DNA of 64,000 nt from Neisseria perflava (lineage in GTDB: Bacteria; Pseudomonadota; Gammaproteobacteria; Burkholderiales; Neisseriaceae): assembly GCF_019334725.1 (NCBI RefSeq), contig NZ_CP079818.1:1612001-1676000 (forward strand), given 5' to 3'. This document shows, piece by piece, positions 24,686-33,344 of the stretch. How positions within the stretch are numbered: position 1 is the first letter of the stretch; each line of letters begins with the position of its first letter. A program made the translations under genes and the position numbers. The notes beneath the pieces are model-generated. The model saw nothing but the letters and a program-made list of their open reading frames with translations, was not told the DNA's origin and made no database searches.

Positions 24686-25279
24686 ATGTTTGAAAAAATC
24701 GTCCTTGCCAGTGGCAACGCAGGCAAACTCAAAGAATTTTCCCGCCTCTTTGCCGACTTAAACATCGAAGTCCTGCCGCAATCGCAGTTCAATACGCCCG
24801 AATGTCCCGAGCCGTACCATACCTTTATTGAAAATGCCCTGGCTAAAGCACGTCATGCCGCCCAATACAGCGGCTTACCGGCACTTGCCGACGACTCCGG
24901 CATCTGCACCAACGCCTTAAACGGCGCACCCGGTATTTTCTCCGCACGTTATGCAGGCGAAAACCCCAAATCCGATGCCGCAAACAACGCCAAACTCTCT
25001 GCCGATCTTGCCGATAAAGACGACAAAAGCTGCTACTACGTCTGCGTCCTTGTCCTCGTCCGCCACGAAAACGACCCGCAACCCATCATCGCAGAAGGCA
25101 TCTGGCGCGGACAATGGCAGACCGAGGCAGCCGGTACAAACGGCTTCGGCTACGATCCACATTTCTATCTGGCCAAACATGGTTGCACCGCTGCCGAGCT
25201 TGATCCTGAAATCAAAAATGCCGAAAGCCACCGCGCCCAAGCATTGCGTGAACTATTAAGAAAAATCGAATCCTTATAA
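24686..25279 (+). CDS. rdgB: dITP/XTP pyrophosphatase (house-cleaning nucleotidase)
   Basis: RdgB (HAM1 family) hydrolyses non-canonical purine triphosphates (dITP, XTP) to monophosphates, keeping them out of DNA. The 197 residues contain SGNAGKLKEF (phosphate loop), TFIENALAKARHAA, LADDSGI with the catalytic Asp residues, and GTNGFGYDPHFY, all standard for the family. GGAAAAACC precedes ATG 24686. It shares a short transcript with the small membrane protein gene before it. Confidence 0.96.
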   Translation: MFEKIVLASGNAGKLKEFSRLFADLNIEVLPQSQFNTPECPEPYHTFIENALAKARHAAQYSGLPALADDSGICTNALNGAPGIFSARYAGENPKSDAANNAKLSADLADKDDKSCYYVCVLVLVRHENDPQPIIAEGIWRGQWQTEAAGTNGFGYDPHFYLAKHGCTAAELDPEIKNAESHRAQALRELLRKIESL

Positions 25280-25354
25280 ATCAATAATAGGCCGTCTGAA
25301 AACCTGAAACGTTTTTTTAGATGTTCTAAATCCAACAAATAATGAAAGAAATCC

Positions 25355-25864
25355 ATGTCCCCTAAGCAAATCCTGATTGTCGCCATCCGCTTGGTCGTTT
25401 TAATCGGCATCGTACAAACACTTGGCGGCATTGCTACCATATTCGCACAGTCAGAAAGCATGTATGACAGCAAACAAATTCCGCCCGTACTGATGTTCTA
25501 CGGCTTGTATTTAATTGCATGGTTGCTGCTATGGTGTTTCCCTGCCACCATTGCCAACCGCCTATTGCCCGAACATCTGCAAACCGTACAGGAAGCCCCA
25601 AAACACCCTGCACCATGGCTGACGACCGGTATTGTATTAATAGGCATATATACTGTTTTCCAAGCCATCCCCGACCTAATTTACCAGTTCTCTCTCTATC
25701 TTTTTGTACAGTCTATCGCTATCGACACACACACATCTGTTTGGGCGAATCTCGGCGCACAAAACCAAGCTGGTATACTTGCTAACATCGCGCAGCTTTT
25801 TATCGGCATTTTTCTGCTATTCGGCGCACCCAAACTCTCGTCTTGGATACGCAAAAGACTTTAA
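25355..25864 (+). CDS. Hypothetical multi-pass membrane protein
   Basis: The 169 residues include about four hydrophobic helices: the N-terminal stretch of about 30 residues from ILIVAIRLVV on, LMFYGLYLIAWLLLWCF, TTGIVLIGIYTVFQAI, and NIAQLFIGIFLLFGAPKL. The C-terminus is basic (WIRKRL). No motif identifies it. A single uptake sequence precedes it and a hairpin pair follows. Start ATG 25355 follows GAAAGAAA, a weak binding site. Confidence 0.65.
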   Translation: MSPKQILIVAIRLVVLIGIVQTLGGIATIFAQSESMYDSKQIPPVLMFYGLYLIAWLLLWCFPATIANRLLPEHLQTVQEAPKHPAPWLTTGIVLIGIYTVFQAIPDLIYQFSLYLFVQSIAIDTHTSVWANLGAQNQAGILANIAQLFIGIFLLFGAPKLSSWIRKRL

Positions 25865-25878
25865 TACATAAAAACAAC

Positions 25879-25906
25879 AGGCCGTCTGAAACCTTCAGAC
25901 GGCCTA
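25879..25906 (+). terminator. Paired uptake sequences after the membrane protein gene
   Basis: AGGCCGTCTGAA and TTCAGACGGCCT with a 3-nt loop but no T run, ending 17 bp before the next start codon. Confidence 0.5.
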
Positions 25907-25922
25907 CCTCACATTCATTCCC

Positions 25923-26285
25923 ATGCCCAAACCCTCACCTGAAGAATTGGCAGCCTTTGCAAAACACGTCGCTGCCTTCATCCCAACCATACCTGACGAA
26001 CTTCTGCAACTCATTGACAGTCAAGAAACTGCTATCGTCTTTTTAGGCAAACCAAGCTGTTCATACTGTCGCCGTTTTGTTGCAAAACTGTCTACCGTTT
26101 CCTTAAACAAACAGCTTACCATCCACTTTACCGACAGCAGCAACAAAGCAGCTTTAAAAACTTTTCGTGAACAACACGGCATCCAAACTGTTCCCGCTCT
26201 ACTCAAAATCTCACAAGGCAAAATAAAAGCCGTCTGCAATTCCAAATTATCAGAAGAAGAAATTGAAGCCTTTTTGAGCGCTTAG
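25923..26285 (+). CDS. Thioredoxin-fold protein with CSYC motif
   Basis: A 120-residue cytosolic protein. Residues about 45-60 (VFLGKPSCSYCRRFVAKL) hold a CxxC redox pair on the first helix of a thioredoxin fold, and TVPALLKISQGK supplies the cis-Pro loop and last strands. There is no signal peptide. The CSYC pair differs from thioredoxin (CGPC) and glutaredoxin (CPYC), so the partner is unknown; it may be a thiol reductase. No ribosome binding site is visible before ATG 25923. Confidence 0.75.
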   Translation: MPKPSPEELAAFAKHVAAFIPTIPDELLQLIDSQETAIVFLGKPSCSYCRRFVAKLSTVSLNKQLTIHFTDSSNKAALKTFREQHGIQTVPALLKISQGKIKAVCNSKLSEEEIEAFLSA

Positions 26286-26381
26286 ACTTCGCAAATTTCC
26301 TACTGATTACTTTCCCAGCCGACATTTCAGTTAAAATAATGGCCTAAAAATTTCAGACGGCCTTGAGCCTCAACACATACC

Positions 26382-27557
26382 ATGACCCAAATCACTTTCC
26401 AACGCCCTGGCCAGCTAACCGCCCTACCTCCTTTATCACTCTATATCCATATTCCTTGGTGCATCAAAAAATGCCCGTATTGCGACTTCAATTCCCACAG
26501 CCTGAAAAACGGCCTGCCGGAAGAAGCCTATATCGATGCCCTATTAACCGACCTGCAGCTTGAATTGCCCAATATTTGGGGCAGACCAGTGGAAACCATA
26601 TTTTTCGGCGGCGGCACACCCAGCCTGTTTCAAGCAGAATCGATTGACCGTTTATTAAGCGGCGTGCGTTCGCTGTTGCGCTTGCAACCCGAAGCGGAAA
26701 TTACTTTAGAAGCGAACCCGGGCACATTTGAAATTGAGAAGTTTCAAGGGTTTAAAGACGCAGGCATTACGCGCCTGTCTATCGGTGTGCAGAGTTTTAA
26801 CGACGATATGCTTGCTCGATTAGGACGCGTTCACAATGGCAAAGAAGCCCTGACAGCTATTGATACTGCATTGAAATTATTTGATAAAGTCAATATCGAT
26901 TTGATGTATGCCCTGCCAAACCAAACGGTTCAGACGGCCTTAAACGATGTGCAAACGGCTATCGCAACAGGCGTATCTCATATCAGCGCATATCATCTGA
27001 CAATGGAACCGAACACGCCTTTTGGTCATACGCCGCCCAAAGGATTGCCACAAGATGAAGCAGCATTGGATATTGAAGATGCCGTACACGGCGCATTGGA
27101 AAGCGCAGGCTTTATCCACTATGAAACATCGGCTTTTGCAAAACCTGCCATGCAGTGCCGCCATAATTTGAACTATTGGCAGTTCGGCGATTACTTAGGG
27201 ATAGGCGCGGGTGCGCACGGCAAAATTTCCTATCCCGACCGTATCGAGCGAACTGTCCGCCGTCGCCATCCCAACGACTATCTTGCCGCCATGCAGAGCA
27301 ATCCGCATGAAGCAGTCGAACGCAAAACTGTTGCTGCCGAAGACCTTCCATTCGAATTCATGATGAACGCCCTACGCCTGACCGACGGCGTACCTGCCGC
27401 AATGCTGCAAGAACGTACCGGTGTACCCACTGCAAAAATCATGGCACAAATCGAAACCGCCAGACAAAAAGGCCTGCTTGAATCAGACCCGACTGTGTTC
27501 CGCCCAACCGAGCAAGGCCGTTTGTTCTTAAACGATTTGTTACAGTGTTTTTTATAA
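26382..27557 (+). CDS. hemW: Radical SAM haem chaperone HemW
   Basis: HemW is a radical-SAM relative of HemN that binds haem and is thought to deliver it to respiratory enzymes; it is often mislabelled as coproporphyrinogen oxidase. The 391 residues begin with YIHIPWCIKKCPYCDFNSH, a CX3CX2C motif with Asp following the last Cys, whereas HemN has CX3CX2CXC. Next come FFGGGTPSLF (GGGTP loop), EANPGTFE and SIGVQSFND, and a C-terminal HemN_C domain (FEFMMNALRL). An uptake sequence lies 20 bp before ATG 26382. The stop is directly followed by an opa-like gene fragment. Confidence 0.93.
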   Translation: MTQITFQRPGQLTALPPLSLYIHIPWCIKKCPYCDFNSHSLKNGLPEEAYIDALLTDLQLELPNIWGRPVETIFFGGGTPSLFQAESIDRLLSGVRSLLRLQPEAEITLEANPGTFEIEKFQGFKDAGITRLSIGVQSFNDDMLARLGRVHNGKEALTAIDTALKLFDKVNIDLMYALPNQTVQTALNDVQTAIATGVSHISAYHLTMEPNTPFGHTPPKGLPQDEAALDIEDAVHGALESAGFIHYETSAFAKPAMQCRHNLNYWQFGDYLGIGAGAHGKISYPDRIERTVRRRHPNDYLAAMQSNPHEAVERKTVAAEDLPFEFMMNALRLTDGVPAAMLQERTGVPTAKIMAQIETARQKGLLESDPTVFRPTEQGRLFLNDLLQCFL

Positions 27558-27558
27558 A

Positions 27559-27867
27559 TGCGGTTTTACAACAGCTAAAACATTTTTAGATTTGCTTAAT
27601 TTTCCACAAGAAAATACAATCAGAATAATTGTTGGGGTAGGTGCTCATGTGGCTGTTAATCATGCTTCAACAAAAGTTGAGACAGCTAATTCATATCATG
27701 AACGTAAAGAAACTAAAACCGGCATGGGTGTAATGGCTGGTGTAAGCTACGAAGTAACTCCTAACGTTGCTTTGGACGCTGGCTATCACTATAACCATTA
27801 GGGCAAGATTAATAACGTTAAGTTCCATACTCACGAAGTATCTGCCGGTGTACGCGTAAAATTCTAA
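27559..27867 (+). pseudogene. 3' remnant of an opacity-like outer-membrane beta-barrel gene, interrupted by a TAG
   Basis: The frame reads IIVGVGAHVAVNHAST, then MGVMAGVSYEVTPNVALDAG, then YHYNH, TAG at 27799-27801, and continues GKINNVKFHTHEVSAGVRVKF to TAA at 27867. The segments are typical last strands of neisserial Opa/NspA-like barrels, where a Trp or Tyr usually follows YNY; TGG to TAG would explain the stop. No ATG, signal peptide or CTCTT repeat lies upstream: the homology begins right behind the hemW stop. It is thus truncated at the 5' side and also carries a nonsense codon. Confidence 0.75.
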
Positions 27868-27916
27868 TATTTGAATACTTGACATGAAGCAATCATTGCT
27901 TCAAATATCAAGTAAC

Positions 27917-27962
27917 AAAAGGCCGTCTGAAACCTATTTCTCAGGATTTCAGACGGCCTTTA
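27917..27962. terminator. Paired uptake sequences between the opa remnant and the VanZ-like gene
   Basis: Arms AAAGGCCGTCTGAAA and TTTCAGACGGCCTTT with a 14-nt loop. It follows the remnant by about 50 bp and lies 17 bp beyond the minus-strand gene's stop. Confidence 0.7.
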
Positions 27963-27978
27963 AGTTGTTTAAATATGT

Positions 27979-28347
27979 CTAACTTTTTGCTGCTTTTACT
28001 TTTGCTGCAAACCACAGTGCCGCAGCCGTTCCTGCCATATCGGCAATGCCATCCGCGATCGAACCTTGGCGCGTAGTAGTCAGAAATGCCTGAGCCAGCT
28101 CGCTGCCTACTGCGAATAATAAGGCGGCAAACAGAATGCCTTTATAGGGAATATTCCTATTGTCTTGAATAAATATTTTTGCGCACAGCCATGCCTGACC
28201 GAAGAAAAGTCCAAAATGGCCGACTTTATCAAAATGGGGAAATGGTGGAGCGCTATTGCCGCCCTCTTTGAAAAGTAAGGCATAAATGGCGGCGGCAAAC
28301 CAGATAAAGGCAGCGGCAGTGAATTTGTTTAATGGTAAGGCTTTCAT
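27979..28347 (-). CDS. VanZ-like family membrane protein
   Basis: A 122-residue inner-membrane protein with about four hydrophobic helices. The pattern DKVGHFGLFFGQAWL, then GSELAQAFLTTTRQGSIADGIADMAGTAAAL, is the VanZ-like domain core. In enterococci VanZ gives teicoplanin resistance, but most relatives in Gram-negatives have no known job. Its start codon overlaps the stop of the upstream small gene (ATGA), so the two are translationally coupled. Confidence 0.8.
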   Translation of the reverse strand: MKALPLNKFTAAAFIWFAAAIYALLFKEGGNSAPPFPHFDKVGHFGLFFGQAWLCAKIFIQDNRNIPYKGILFAALLFAVGSELAQAFLTTTRQGSIADGIADMAGTAAALWFAAKVKAAKS

Positions 28348-28553
28348 TTGTCGGCCTCTTCATCCAACCATGTTTGGCAGATATCTGCCAAGCGGACAAA
28401 TTTCCCACCCCGCGCCTTCAAAATATCACGCCATTGTGCCACTTCTTCTGCATCCGGGGCATCTTCAATACTGCATTCGTAAAGGCAGAAGTCTAATGTT
28501 TCGCCAACAACGCCGGGGGCTTCGGTCTGCATCAGGCTGGTCAGTTCGTTCAT
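28344..28553 (-). CDS. Small acidic protein coupled to the VanZ-like gene
   Basis: The 69-residue soluble protein is acidic (ECSIEDAPDAEEVAQWRDIL, C-terminus WLDEEADK). I do not recognise the family. Start ATG 28553 (MNELTSLMQTEAPG) is preferred. The longer frame from 28631 would begin within the uptake sequence region and has no ribosome binding site. The stop overlaps the next start by ATGA. Confidence 0.7.
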   Translation of the reverse strand: MNELTSLMQTEAPGVVGETLDFCLYECSIEDAPDAEEVAQWRDILKARGGKFVRLADICQTWLDEEADK

Positions 28554-28646
28554 ATTTACTGTTTCTTTAATTGGTTTATCGCTAGCCAGACTGCACCGTC
28601 TGTTTTCAGGCCGTCTGAACATGATGTGCAAGGCTGCCCATTCGGC

Positions 28647-29225
28647 TTACTTACTGTGTAAAAACCGTGTTGCCTCTTCCCATTCGCCATTCAACACGGC
28701 CGGCAATCCTTGCAGGGATTTGGCGATGGCGTCATCAATTTGCTGTCTCTGTTCCGCTGACGGTTTATTCAACACATAACCGACAACCAGATTACGGTCG
28801 CCCGGATGATCAATACCCAAGCGCAGGCGGTAGAAATTAGGCGTACCCAAGCGAGCCTGAATGTCTTTGAGGCCGTTGTGTCCGCCGTTGCCGCCGCCAA
28901 GTTTGAATTTGATACGGCCGCATGTAATATCCAGCTCGTCATGAACCACCAAGATTTCCTCCGGCTTGATTTTGTAAAACTGAGCCAAAGCGGCTACTGC
29001 CTGACCGGAGCGGTTCATAAAGGTCATGGGTTTGAGCAGCCAAACATCGCCATCAGGCGTAGTGGCGCGCGCTACTTCGCCGTAAAATTTCTTTTCGTCT
29101 TTAAAATTGACTTTCCATTTCCACGCCAGTTCGTCCAATAGCCAAAAGCCGACATTGTGGCGCGTTTGTTCGTATTCTTGGCCTGGATTACCCAAACCGA
29201 CGATTAATTTAATTTTCAAGCTCAT
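28647..29225 (-). CDS. pth: Peptidyl-tRNA hydrolase
   Basis: Pth recycles peptidyl-tRNA dropped from ribosomes. The 192 residues contain IVGLGNPGQEYEQTRHNVGFW with the catalytic His near residue 23, KPMTFMNRSG and VHDELDI with the Asp that activates it, and GGNGGHNGLKDI. These are the three diagnostic segments. Start ATG 29225 follows GAAAGAACAGTA. An uptake-sequence hairpin separates it from ratB upstream. Confidence 0.96.
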   Translation of the reverse strand: MSLKIKLIVGLGNPGQEYEQTRHNVGFWLLDELAWKWKVNFKDEKKFYGEVARATTPDGDVWLLKPMTFMNRSGQAVAALAQFYKIKPEEILVVHDELDITCGRIKFKLGGGNGGHNGLKDIQARLGTPNFYRLRLGIDHPGDRNLVVGYVLNKPSAEQRQQIDDAIAKSLQGLPAVLNGEWEEATRFLHSK

Positions 29226-29244
29226 TACTGTTCTTTCAGTTTGA

Positions 29245-29276
29245 CAGGCCGTCTGAAAAAGTTTCAGACGGCCTTC
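29245..29276 (-). terminator. Terminator of the ratA-ratB pair
   Basis: Paired uptake sequences AGGCCGTCTGAAA and TTTCAGACGGCCT with a 3-nt loop, just past the ratB stop on the minus strand. Confidence 0.65.
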
Positions 29277-29279
29277 GAT

Positions 29280-29552
29280 TTATTCTTGCCCGGCGCGTTT
29301 ACGTCGCGCTTCTTTCGGATCAATCAACAATGGACGATAAACCTCAATCCGATCGCCATCGCGCAACACCGTCTCGTCTTTCACCGTCTTGCCGAAAATA
29401 CCCAAAGGCGCTTGCTGCAAATCCAACTCTGGGAACTCTACCTCCAAGCCGCTTTGCAGGGCGGCTTCGCGTACGGTTATACCTTCGGCAACGGTCATGT
29501 TCTTCAACACTTGCCTATCGGCCAGTCCGTAAACAATTTCAATTTCAAGCAT
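29280..29552 (-). CDS. ratB: RnfH/RatB-family ubiquitin-fold protein
   Basis: A 90-residue small beta-grasp protein (UPF0125/RnfH family). It opens MLEIEIVYGLADRQVLKNM, and GIFGKTVKDETVLRDGDRIEVYRPL is the characteristic C-terminal half, with a basic tail KEARRKRAGQE. Its role is not firmly known; the gene commonly follows ratA, as here. I chose ATG 29552, which overlaps the end of ratA by 8 bp, over an upstream alternative start at 29600 deep within ratA. Confidence 0.85.
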   Translation of the reverse strand: MLEIEIVYGLADRQVLKNMTVAEGITVREAALQSGLEVEFPELDLQQAPLGIFGKTVKDETVLRDGDRIEVYRPLLIDPKEARRKRAGQE

Positions 29553-29976
29553 AGCGGCGGTCGGCCTCTTTAATAAAAGCATCCACCAGTGTACCGGCAA
29601 GATGGCCGAACACCGGGGAAATCATGGCAGAGAGTACGGCATTGGAAAAATCGTATTCTAATCTGAATTCAACTTTGCACATATCATCGCCCAAGTCGAT
29701 AAATTTCCAAGTGCCGCGCAGGGTTTTAAATGGCCCTTCGAGCAAATCCATGCGGATTTCCTGCCCCGGGATATTGTGGTTGTGCGTCGCAAACGACTGT
29801 TTGACGCGCATATAGTCCATAAACAGGCGCGCTTTTAGCTCATTGCCTTTGCGTTCGATGACTTCGGTCTTGCTATACCACGGCAAAAATTTTGGATAGT
29901 CCTCGACTTTGTCCACCAGCTCAAACATTTCCTTAGCGCTATGCAGCACCAATACGTTTTTCTCGACTTTTTTCAT
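29545..29976 (-). CDS. ratA: RatA/COQ10-type START-domain protein
   Basis: A 143-residue START/SRPBCC-fold protein. In E. coli RatA was reported to inhibit 70S ribosome association; the related COQ10 proteins bind ubiquinone. The sequence shows VEDYPKFLPWYSKTEV (classic for the family), KQSFATHNHN, LLEGPFKTLRGTWKF and SPVFGHLAGTLVDAFIKEADRRY. It overlaps ratB, which suggests translational coupling. Whether it acts as a toxin or in quinone handling cannot be read from sequence. Confidence 0.9.
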   Translation of the reverse strand: MKKVEKNVLVLHSAKEMFELVDKVEDYPKFLPWYSKTEVIERKGNELKARLFMDYMRVKQSFATHNHNIPGQEIRMDLLEGPFKTLRGTWKFIDLGDDMCKVEFRLEYDFSNAVLSAMISPVFGHLAGTLVDAFIKEADRRYA

Positions 29977-30066
29977 GTTGGTTGTAGACCTTGTTTTTGA
30001 ATATTCGGGGTTCAGACGGCATGATTTAGAAAAATATCTGCCCTACTTTGGGACAAAATTCCTAAT

Positions 30067-31974
30067 TTAAACCGCTTCGCCATTTTGTTTCGCTTCCAGC
30101 CATTCCCAGCGTTCCAGCTTTTCCAAAAGCGACATCTCAATTTCTTCAGCCCTGCTTTGCAATGCACCTGCTTTTTCGTAATCTTTGAAAATTTCAGGAT
30201 CGGAAAGCTGGGTATTGATTTCAGCCTGCTCGGTTTCCAAAGCGGCGATTTCATCAGGCAGGGCATCGAGTTCGCGCTGTTCTTTATAAGAAAGTTTGAC
30301 CGTGCGGTTGGCTTTGGGTTTGATTTTTTCAGGCTCGGCAACCGCTTTAGGCGCAGAGGCCGTCTGAATTTTATCTTCCCGCGATTTTGCGTCGATATAG
30401 TCCTGATAGCCGCCGATGTATTCTTTCAGACGGCCTTGTCCTTCGAAAACAATGCTTTGAGTAATCACATTATCCAAGAACATACGGTCATGCGAGACAA
30501 GGAATACCGTGCCTTGGTAATCTCGCAACAGGTCTTCGAGCAGCTCTTGGGTATCGATGTCCAAGTCGTTGGTCGGTTCGTCCAAGACCAGGATATTGGC
30601 AGGGCGGGTAAAGAGTTTTGCCAACAGGAGTCGGTTGCGTTCGCCGCCGGAGAGTGATGAAACGGGACTTTGTGCGCGGGCTGGATGGAACAGGAAATCT
30701 TCCAAATAGCTCATCACATGCTTTTTCTTACCACCGACTTCAACGTAATCATTGCCCTGTCCGAGCGTGTAAAACACGGTGTCGTTTTCGTTCAACGCGC
30801 TGCGGAACTGGTCGAAATAAGCAACTTCCTGTTTACTGCCGATACGGATTCTGCCGTAGGTCGGCTGCAATTCGCCCAAAATCAGCTTAAGGAAGGTGGT
30901 TTTACCGATACCGTTTGGACCGATTAAGCCGATTTTGTCGCCGCGCTGCAAAATGGCGGAGAATTTGTCCATGATGACTTTGTCGCCATAGGCAAAAGAA
31001 GCGTGTTCCAATTCGGCGATGATTTTGCCGCTTTTTTCGCCGCTGTCGAGCTTAAAGTTGACCTGCCCTTGTACATTGCGGCGCTCGGCGCGCTGGCGGC
31101 GCAGCTCTTCCAAACGGCGCACGCGGCCTTCATTACGGGTACGGCGCGCTTCGATGCCTTTGCGTATCCATGCTTCTTCCTGAGCATGGAATTTATCAAA
31201 CAAGCGGTTATGTTCCGCCTCGACTGCCAACTCTTGCGCTTTTTTCTCGCTGTATTTGGAGAACGATCCGGGATAGGAGCGCAGAGTGCCGCGGTCGAGT
31301 TCGACGATGCGCGTGGCGATATTGTCCAAAAAACGGCGGTCGTGGGTAATCACAACCAAGCTGCCTTCAAATGCTTTGAGCAGGTTTTCCAGCCAGATAA
31401 TCGCGTCGATGTCCAAATGGTTGGTCGGTTCGTCCAGTAGCAATACGTCGGGCTTTTGCACCCAAGCCTGCGCCAGGGCGACGCGCTTTTTCTGCCCGCC
31501 GGAGAGGTTGCCGATTTTTTCGTTTTCCGGCAAACCGAGTTCGCCCAATGTCTGCTTGACTGCCGCATCCAGTTTCCAGCCGTCCTTCGCTTCGATTTCA
31601 AGCTGCAATTCGTTGAGCTCTTTCAACAAAGTCTCACTCGAACCATTTTCCAACTCATGGCTGACATGATGATAACGGCTCAATAAATCGCGAATTTCGC
31701 CCAATCCTTCGGCAACGGTATCAAATACGGTTGCATCCTTATCAAAAAAGGATTCTTGCGGCACATAAACGATTTTGAGGTTGTTTTGAACAATAATCTG
31801 TCCATCGTCAAGCTTTTGTACACCGGCGAGGATTTTTAAAAACGAAGACTTACCCGCACCGTTGCGGCCGATTAAACCGATTTTCTCGCCGCTGTCGAGT
31901 TGAAAAGAAGTTTTGTCGAGCAAGGCGACATGACCGACAGCAAAAGAAGCATTTTCTACGGATAAGATATTCAT
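30067..31974 (-). CDS. uup: ABC-F family ATPase Uup
   Basis: Uup is a soluble, duplicated ABC ATPase without membrane domains; ABC-F proteins act on ribosomes, and uup mutants show increased precise excision of transposons. In 635 residues there are two cassettes. The first has GRNGAGKSS, LSGGQKKR and LLDEPTNHLD; the second has GPNGIGKTT, LSGGERNR and VLDEPTNDLD. A linker of about 80 residues (KFHAQEEAWIRKGIEARRTR) lies between them. A C-terminal coiled-coil (KLSYKEQRELDALPDEIAALE to the end) binds DNA in Uup and distinguishes it from EttA. An uptake sequence is embedded near 30358. Confidence 0.94.
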   Translation of the reverse strand: MNILSVENASFAVGHVALLDKTSFQLDSGEKIGLIGRNGAGKSSFLKILAGVQKLDDGQIIVQNNLKIVYVPQESFFDKDATVFDTVAEGLGEIRDLLSRYHHVSHELENGSSETLLKELNELQLEIEAKDGWKLDAAVKQTLGELGLPENEKIGNLSGGQKKRVALAQAWVQKPDVLLLDEPTNHLDIDAIIWLENLLKAFEGSLVVITHDRRFLDNIATRIVELDRGTLRSYPGSFSKYSEKKAQELAVEAEHNRLFDKFHAQEEAWIRKGIEARRTRNEGRVRRLEELRRQRAERRNVQGQVNFKLDSGEKSGKIIAELEHASFAYGDKVIMDKFSAILQRGDKIGLIGPNGIGKTTFLKLILGELQPTYGRIRIGSKQEVAYFDQFRSALNENDTVFYTLGQGNDYVEVGGKKKHVMSYLEDFLFHPARAQSPVSSLSGGERNRLLLAKLFTRPANILVLDEPTNDLDIDTQELLEDLLRDYQGTVFLVSHDRMFLDNVITQSIVFEGQGRLKEYIGGYQDYIDAKSREDKIQTASAPKAVAEPEKIKPKANRTVKLSYKEQRELDALPDEIAALETEQAEINTQLSDPEIFKDYEKAGALQSRAEEIEMSLLEKLERWEWLEAKQNGEAV

Positions 31975-32058
31975 GGGGAAACTTCAAAAAAGAAAAGGGG
32001 AACATTTTAACCAATTATCGGCAGATATTTGCCGACAATCATATGAAATTGAAAGTAT

Positions 32059-32092
32059 CAGGCCGTCTGAAAGCAGTTTTCAGACGACCTTC
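32059..32092 (-). terminator. Hairpin between uup and ruvB (imperfect uptake-sequence pair)
   Basis: AGGCCGTCTGAAA faces TTTCAGACGACCT; the right arm has one changed base. Located just past the ruvB stop on the minus strand. Confidence 0.6.
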
Positions 32093-32096
32093 ATTA

Positions 32097-33128
32097 TTAT
32101 TCTTGAACCTTCAAGCCAAAATGCAGATAGGCTCGTTCGGTTGCTACGCGTCCGCGCGGTGTACGTTGCAAAAAGCCCTGCTGAATCAGATATGGTTCAA
32201 TCACATCTTCGATGGTATCGGTCGATTCGCCAATCGCAGCGGCCACGTTTTCCAACCCGACAGGACCGCCGCTGAACTTGTGCAAAATCGCCTCAAGGAA
32301 TTTCCTGTCCATCACATCCAAACCTTGCCCGTCCACATCCAGCATACTCAAAGCCGCATCGGCAATTTCCGCATCAATGATGCCGTTGTTTTTCACATCG
32401 GCATAATCGCGTACACGTCGCAAAAGGCGGTTGGCAATACGCGGAGTGCCGCGGCTGCGCTTGGCCACTTCCATAGCGCCCTCGTCGCCCATATCCAACT
32501 GCAATAGTTGAGCAGAACGGGCAACAATAGTCGCCAAATCTTTATTCTGATAAAACTCCAATCGGGACACGATACCGAAACGGTCGCGCAACGGATTGGT
32601 CAACATACCGGCACGGGTCGTTGCGCCCACCAATGTAAACGGCGGCAAATCGATTTTGACCGAACGCGCGGCCGGACCTTCGCCTATCATGATGTCCAAC
32701 TGATAATCTTCAAGCGCAGGATAAAGGATTTCTTCAACCACTGGGCTTAAACGGTGGATTTCATCGATAAACAGCACATCATGCGGCTCGAGATTAGTCA
32801 ACAAGGCTGCAAGGTCGCCAGCACGTTCCAAAACCGGGCCGCTGGTTTGGCGCAAATTAACTCCTAACTCTTTGGCAATAATGTGCGCCAAAGTAGTTTT
32901 GCCCAAACCCGGAGGACCAAACAACAAAGTGTGGTCAAGCGCTTCACCACGTTTTTTTGCCGCCTGAATAAAAATAGCTAACTGCTCTTTTGCTTTATCC
33001 TGTCCGATATAGTCGTCTAGAGTTTTCGGACGTAAAGCGCGTTCAAGCAATTCTTCCTGAGCGGAAATATTTTGAGCAGTGATAATGCGCTGAGGTTGTG
33101 CAGAAGTAAGATTATCGGTTTGTAACAT
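32097..33128 (-). CDS. ruvB: Holliday junction branch migration ATPase RuvB
   Basis: RuvB is the AAA+ motor that drives branch migration with RuvA. The 343 residues carry Walker A GPPGLGKTT, Walker B LFIDEIHRL, sensor 1 VGATTRAG, the arginine finger in LRDRFGIV and a winged-helix C-terminus (PYLIQQGFLQRTPRGRVAT). The N-terminal LRPKTLDDYIGQDKAKEQL is diagnostic. ATG 33128 is the start. ruvA and ruvC are not adjacent, which is usual in Neisseria. Confidence 0.97.
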   Translation of the reverse strand: MLQTDNLTSAQPQRIITAQNISAQEELLERALRPKTLDDYIGQDKAKEQLAIFIQAAKKRGEALDHTLLFGPPGLGKTTLAHIIAKELGVNLRQTSGPVLERAGDLAALLTNLEPHDVLFIDEIHRLSPVVEEILYPALEDYQLDIMIGEGPAARSVKIDLPPFTLVGATTRAGMLTNPLRDRFGIVSRLEFYQNKDLATIVARSAQLLQLDMGDEGAMEVAKRSRGTPRIANRLLRRVRDYADVKNNGIIDAEIADAALSMLDVDGQGLDVMDRKFLEAILHKFSGGPVGLENVAAAIGESTDTIEDVIEPYLIQQGFLQRTPRGRVATERAYLHFGLKVQE

Positions 33129-33344
33129 AATGTTTCTAAATTCTAAGACCGTTCCCGACCCGTTGTTTCAGACGGCCCGAACAATCAGATAAAGCGGTTA
33201 AATTATGATTTTGGCCATTATACCTGATAAGGCCGAGCCGCTTTTCCCTCAAATCTAAATCACACAAAAATTTTCGTTTTCAGACGGCCAAAGCAACGTA
33301 TAATAAACGGTTAATTCAAATACCTATCGCATTCAGGAGAACAC

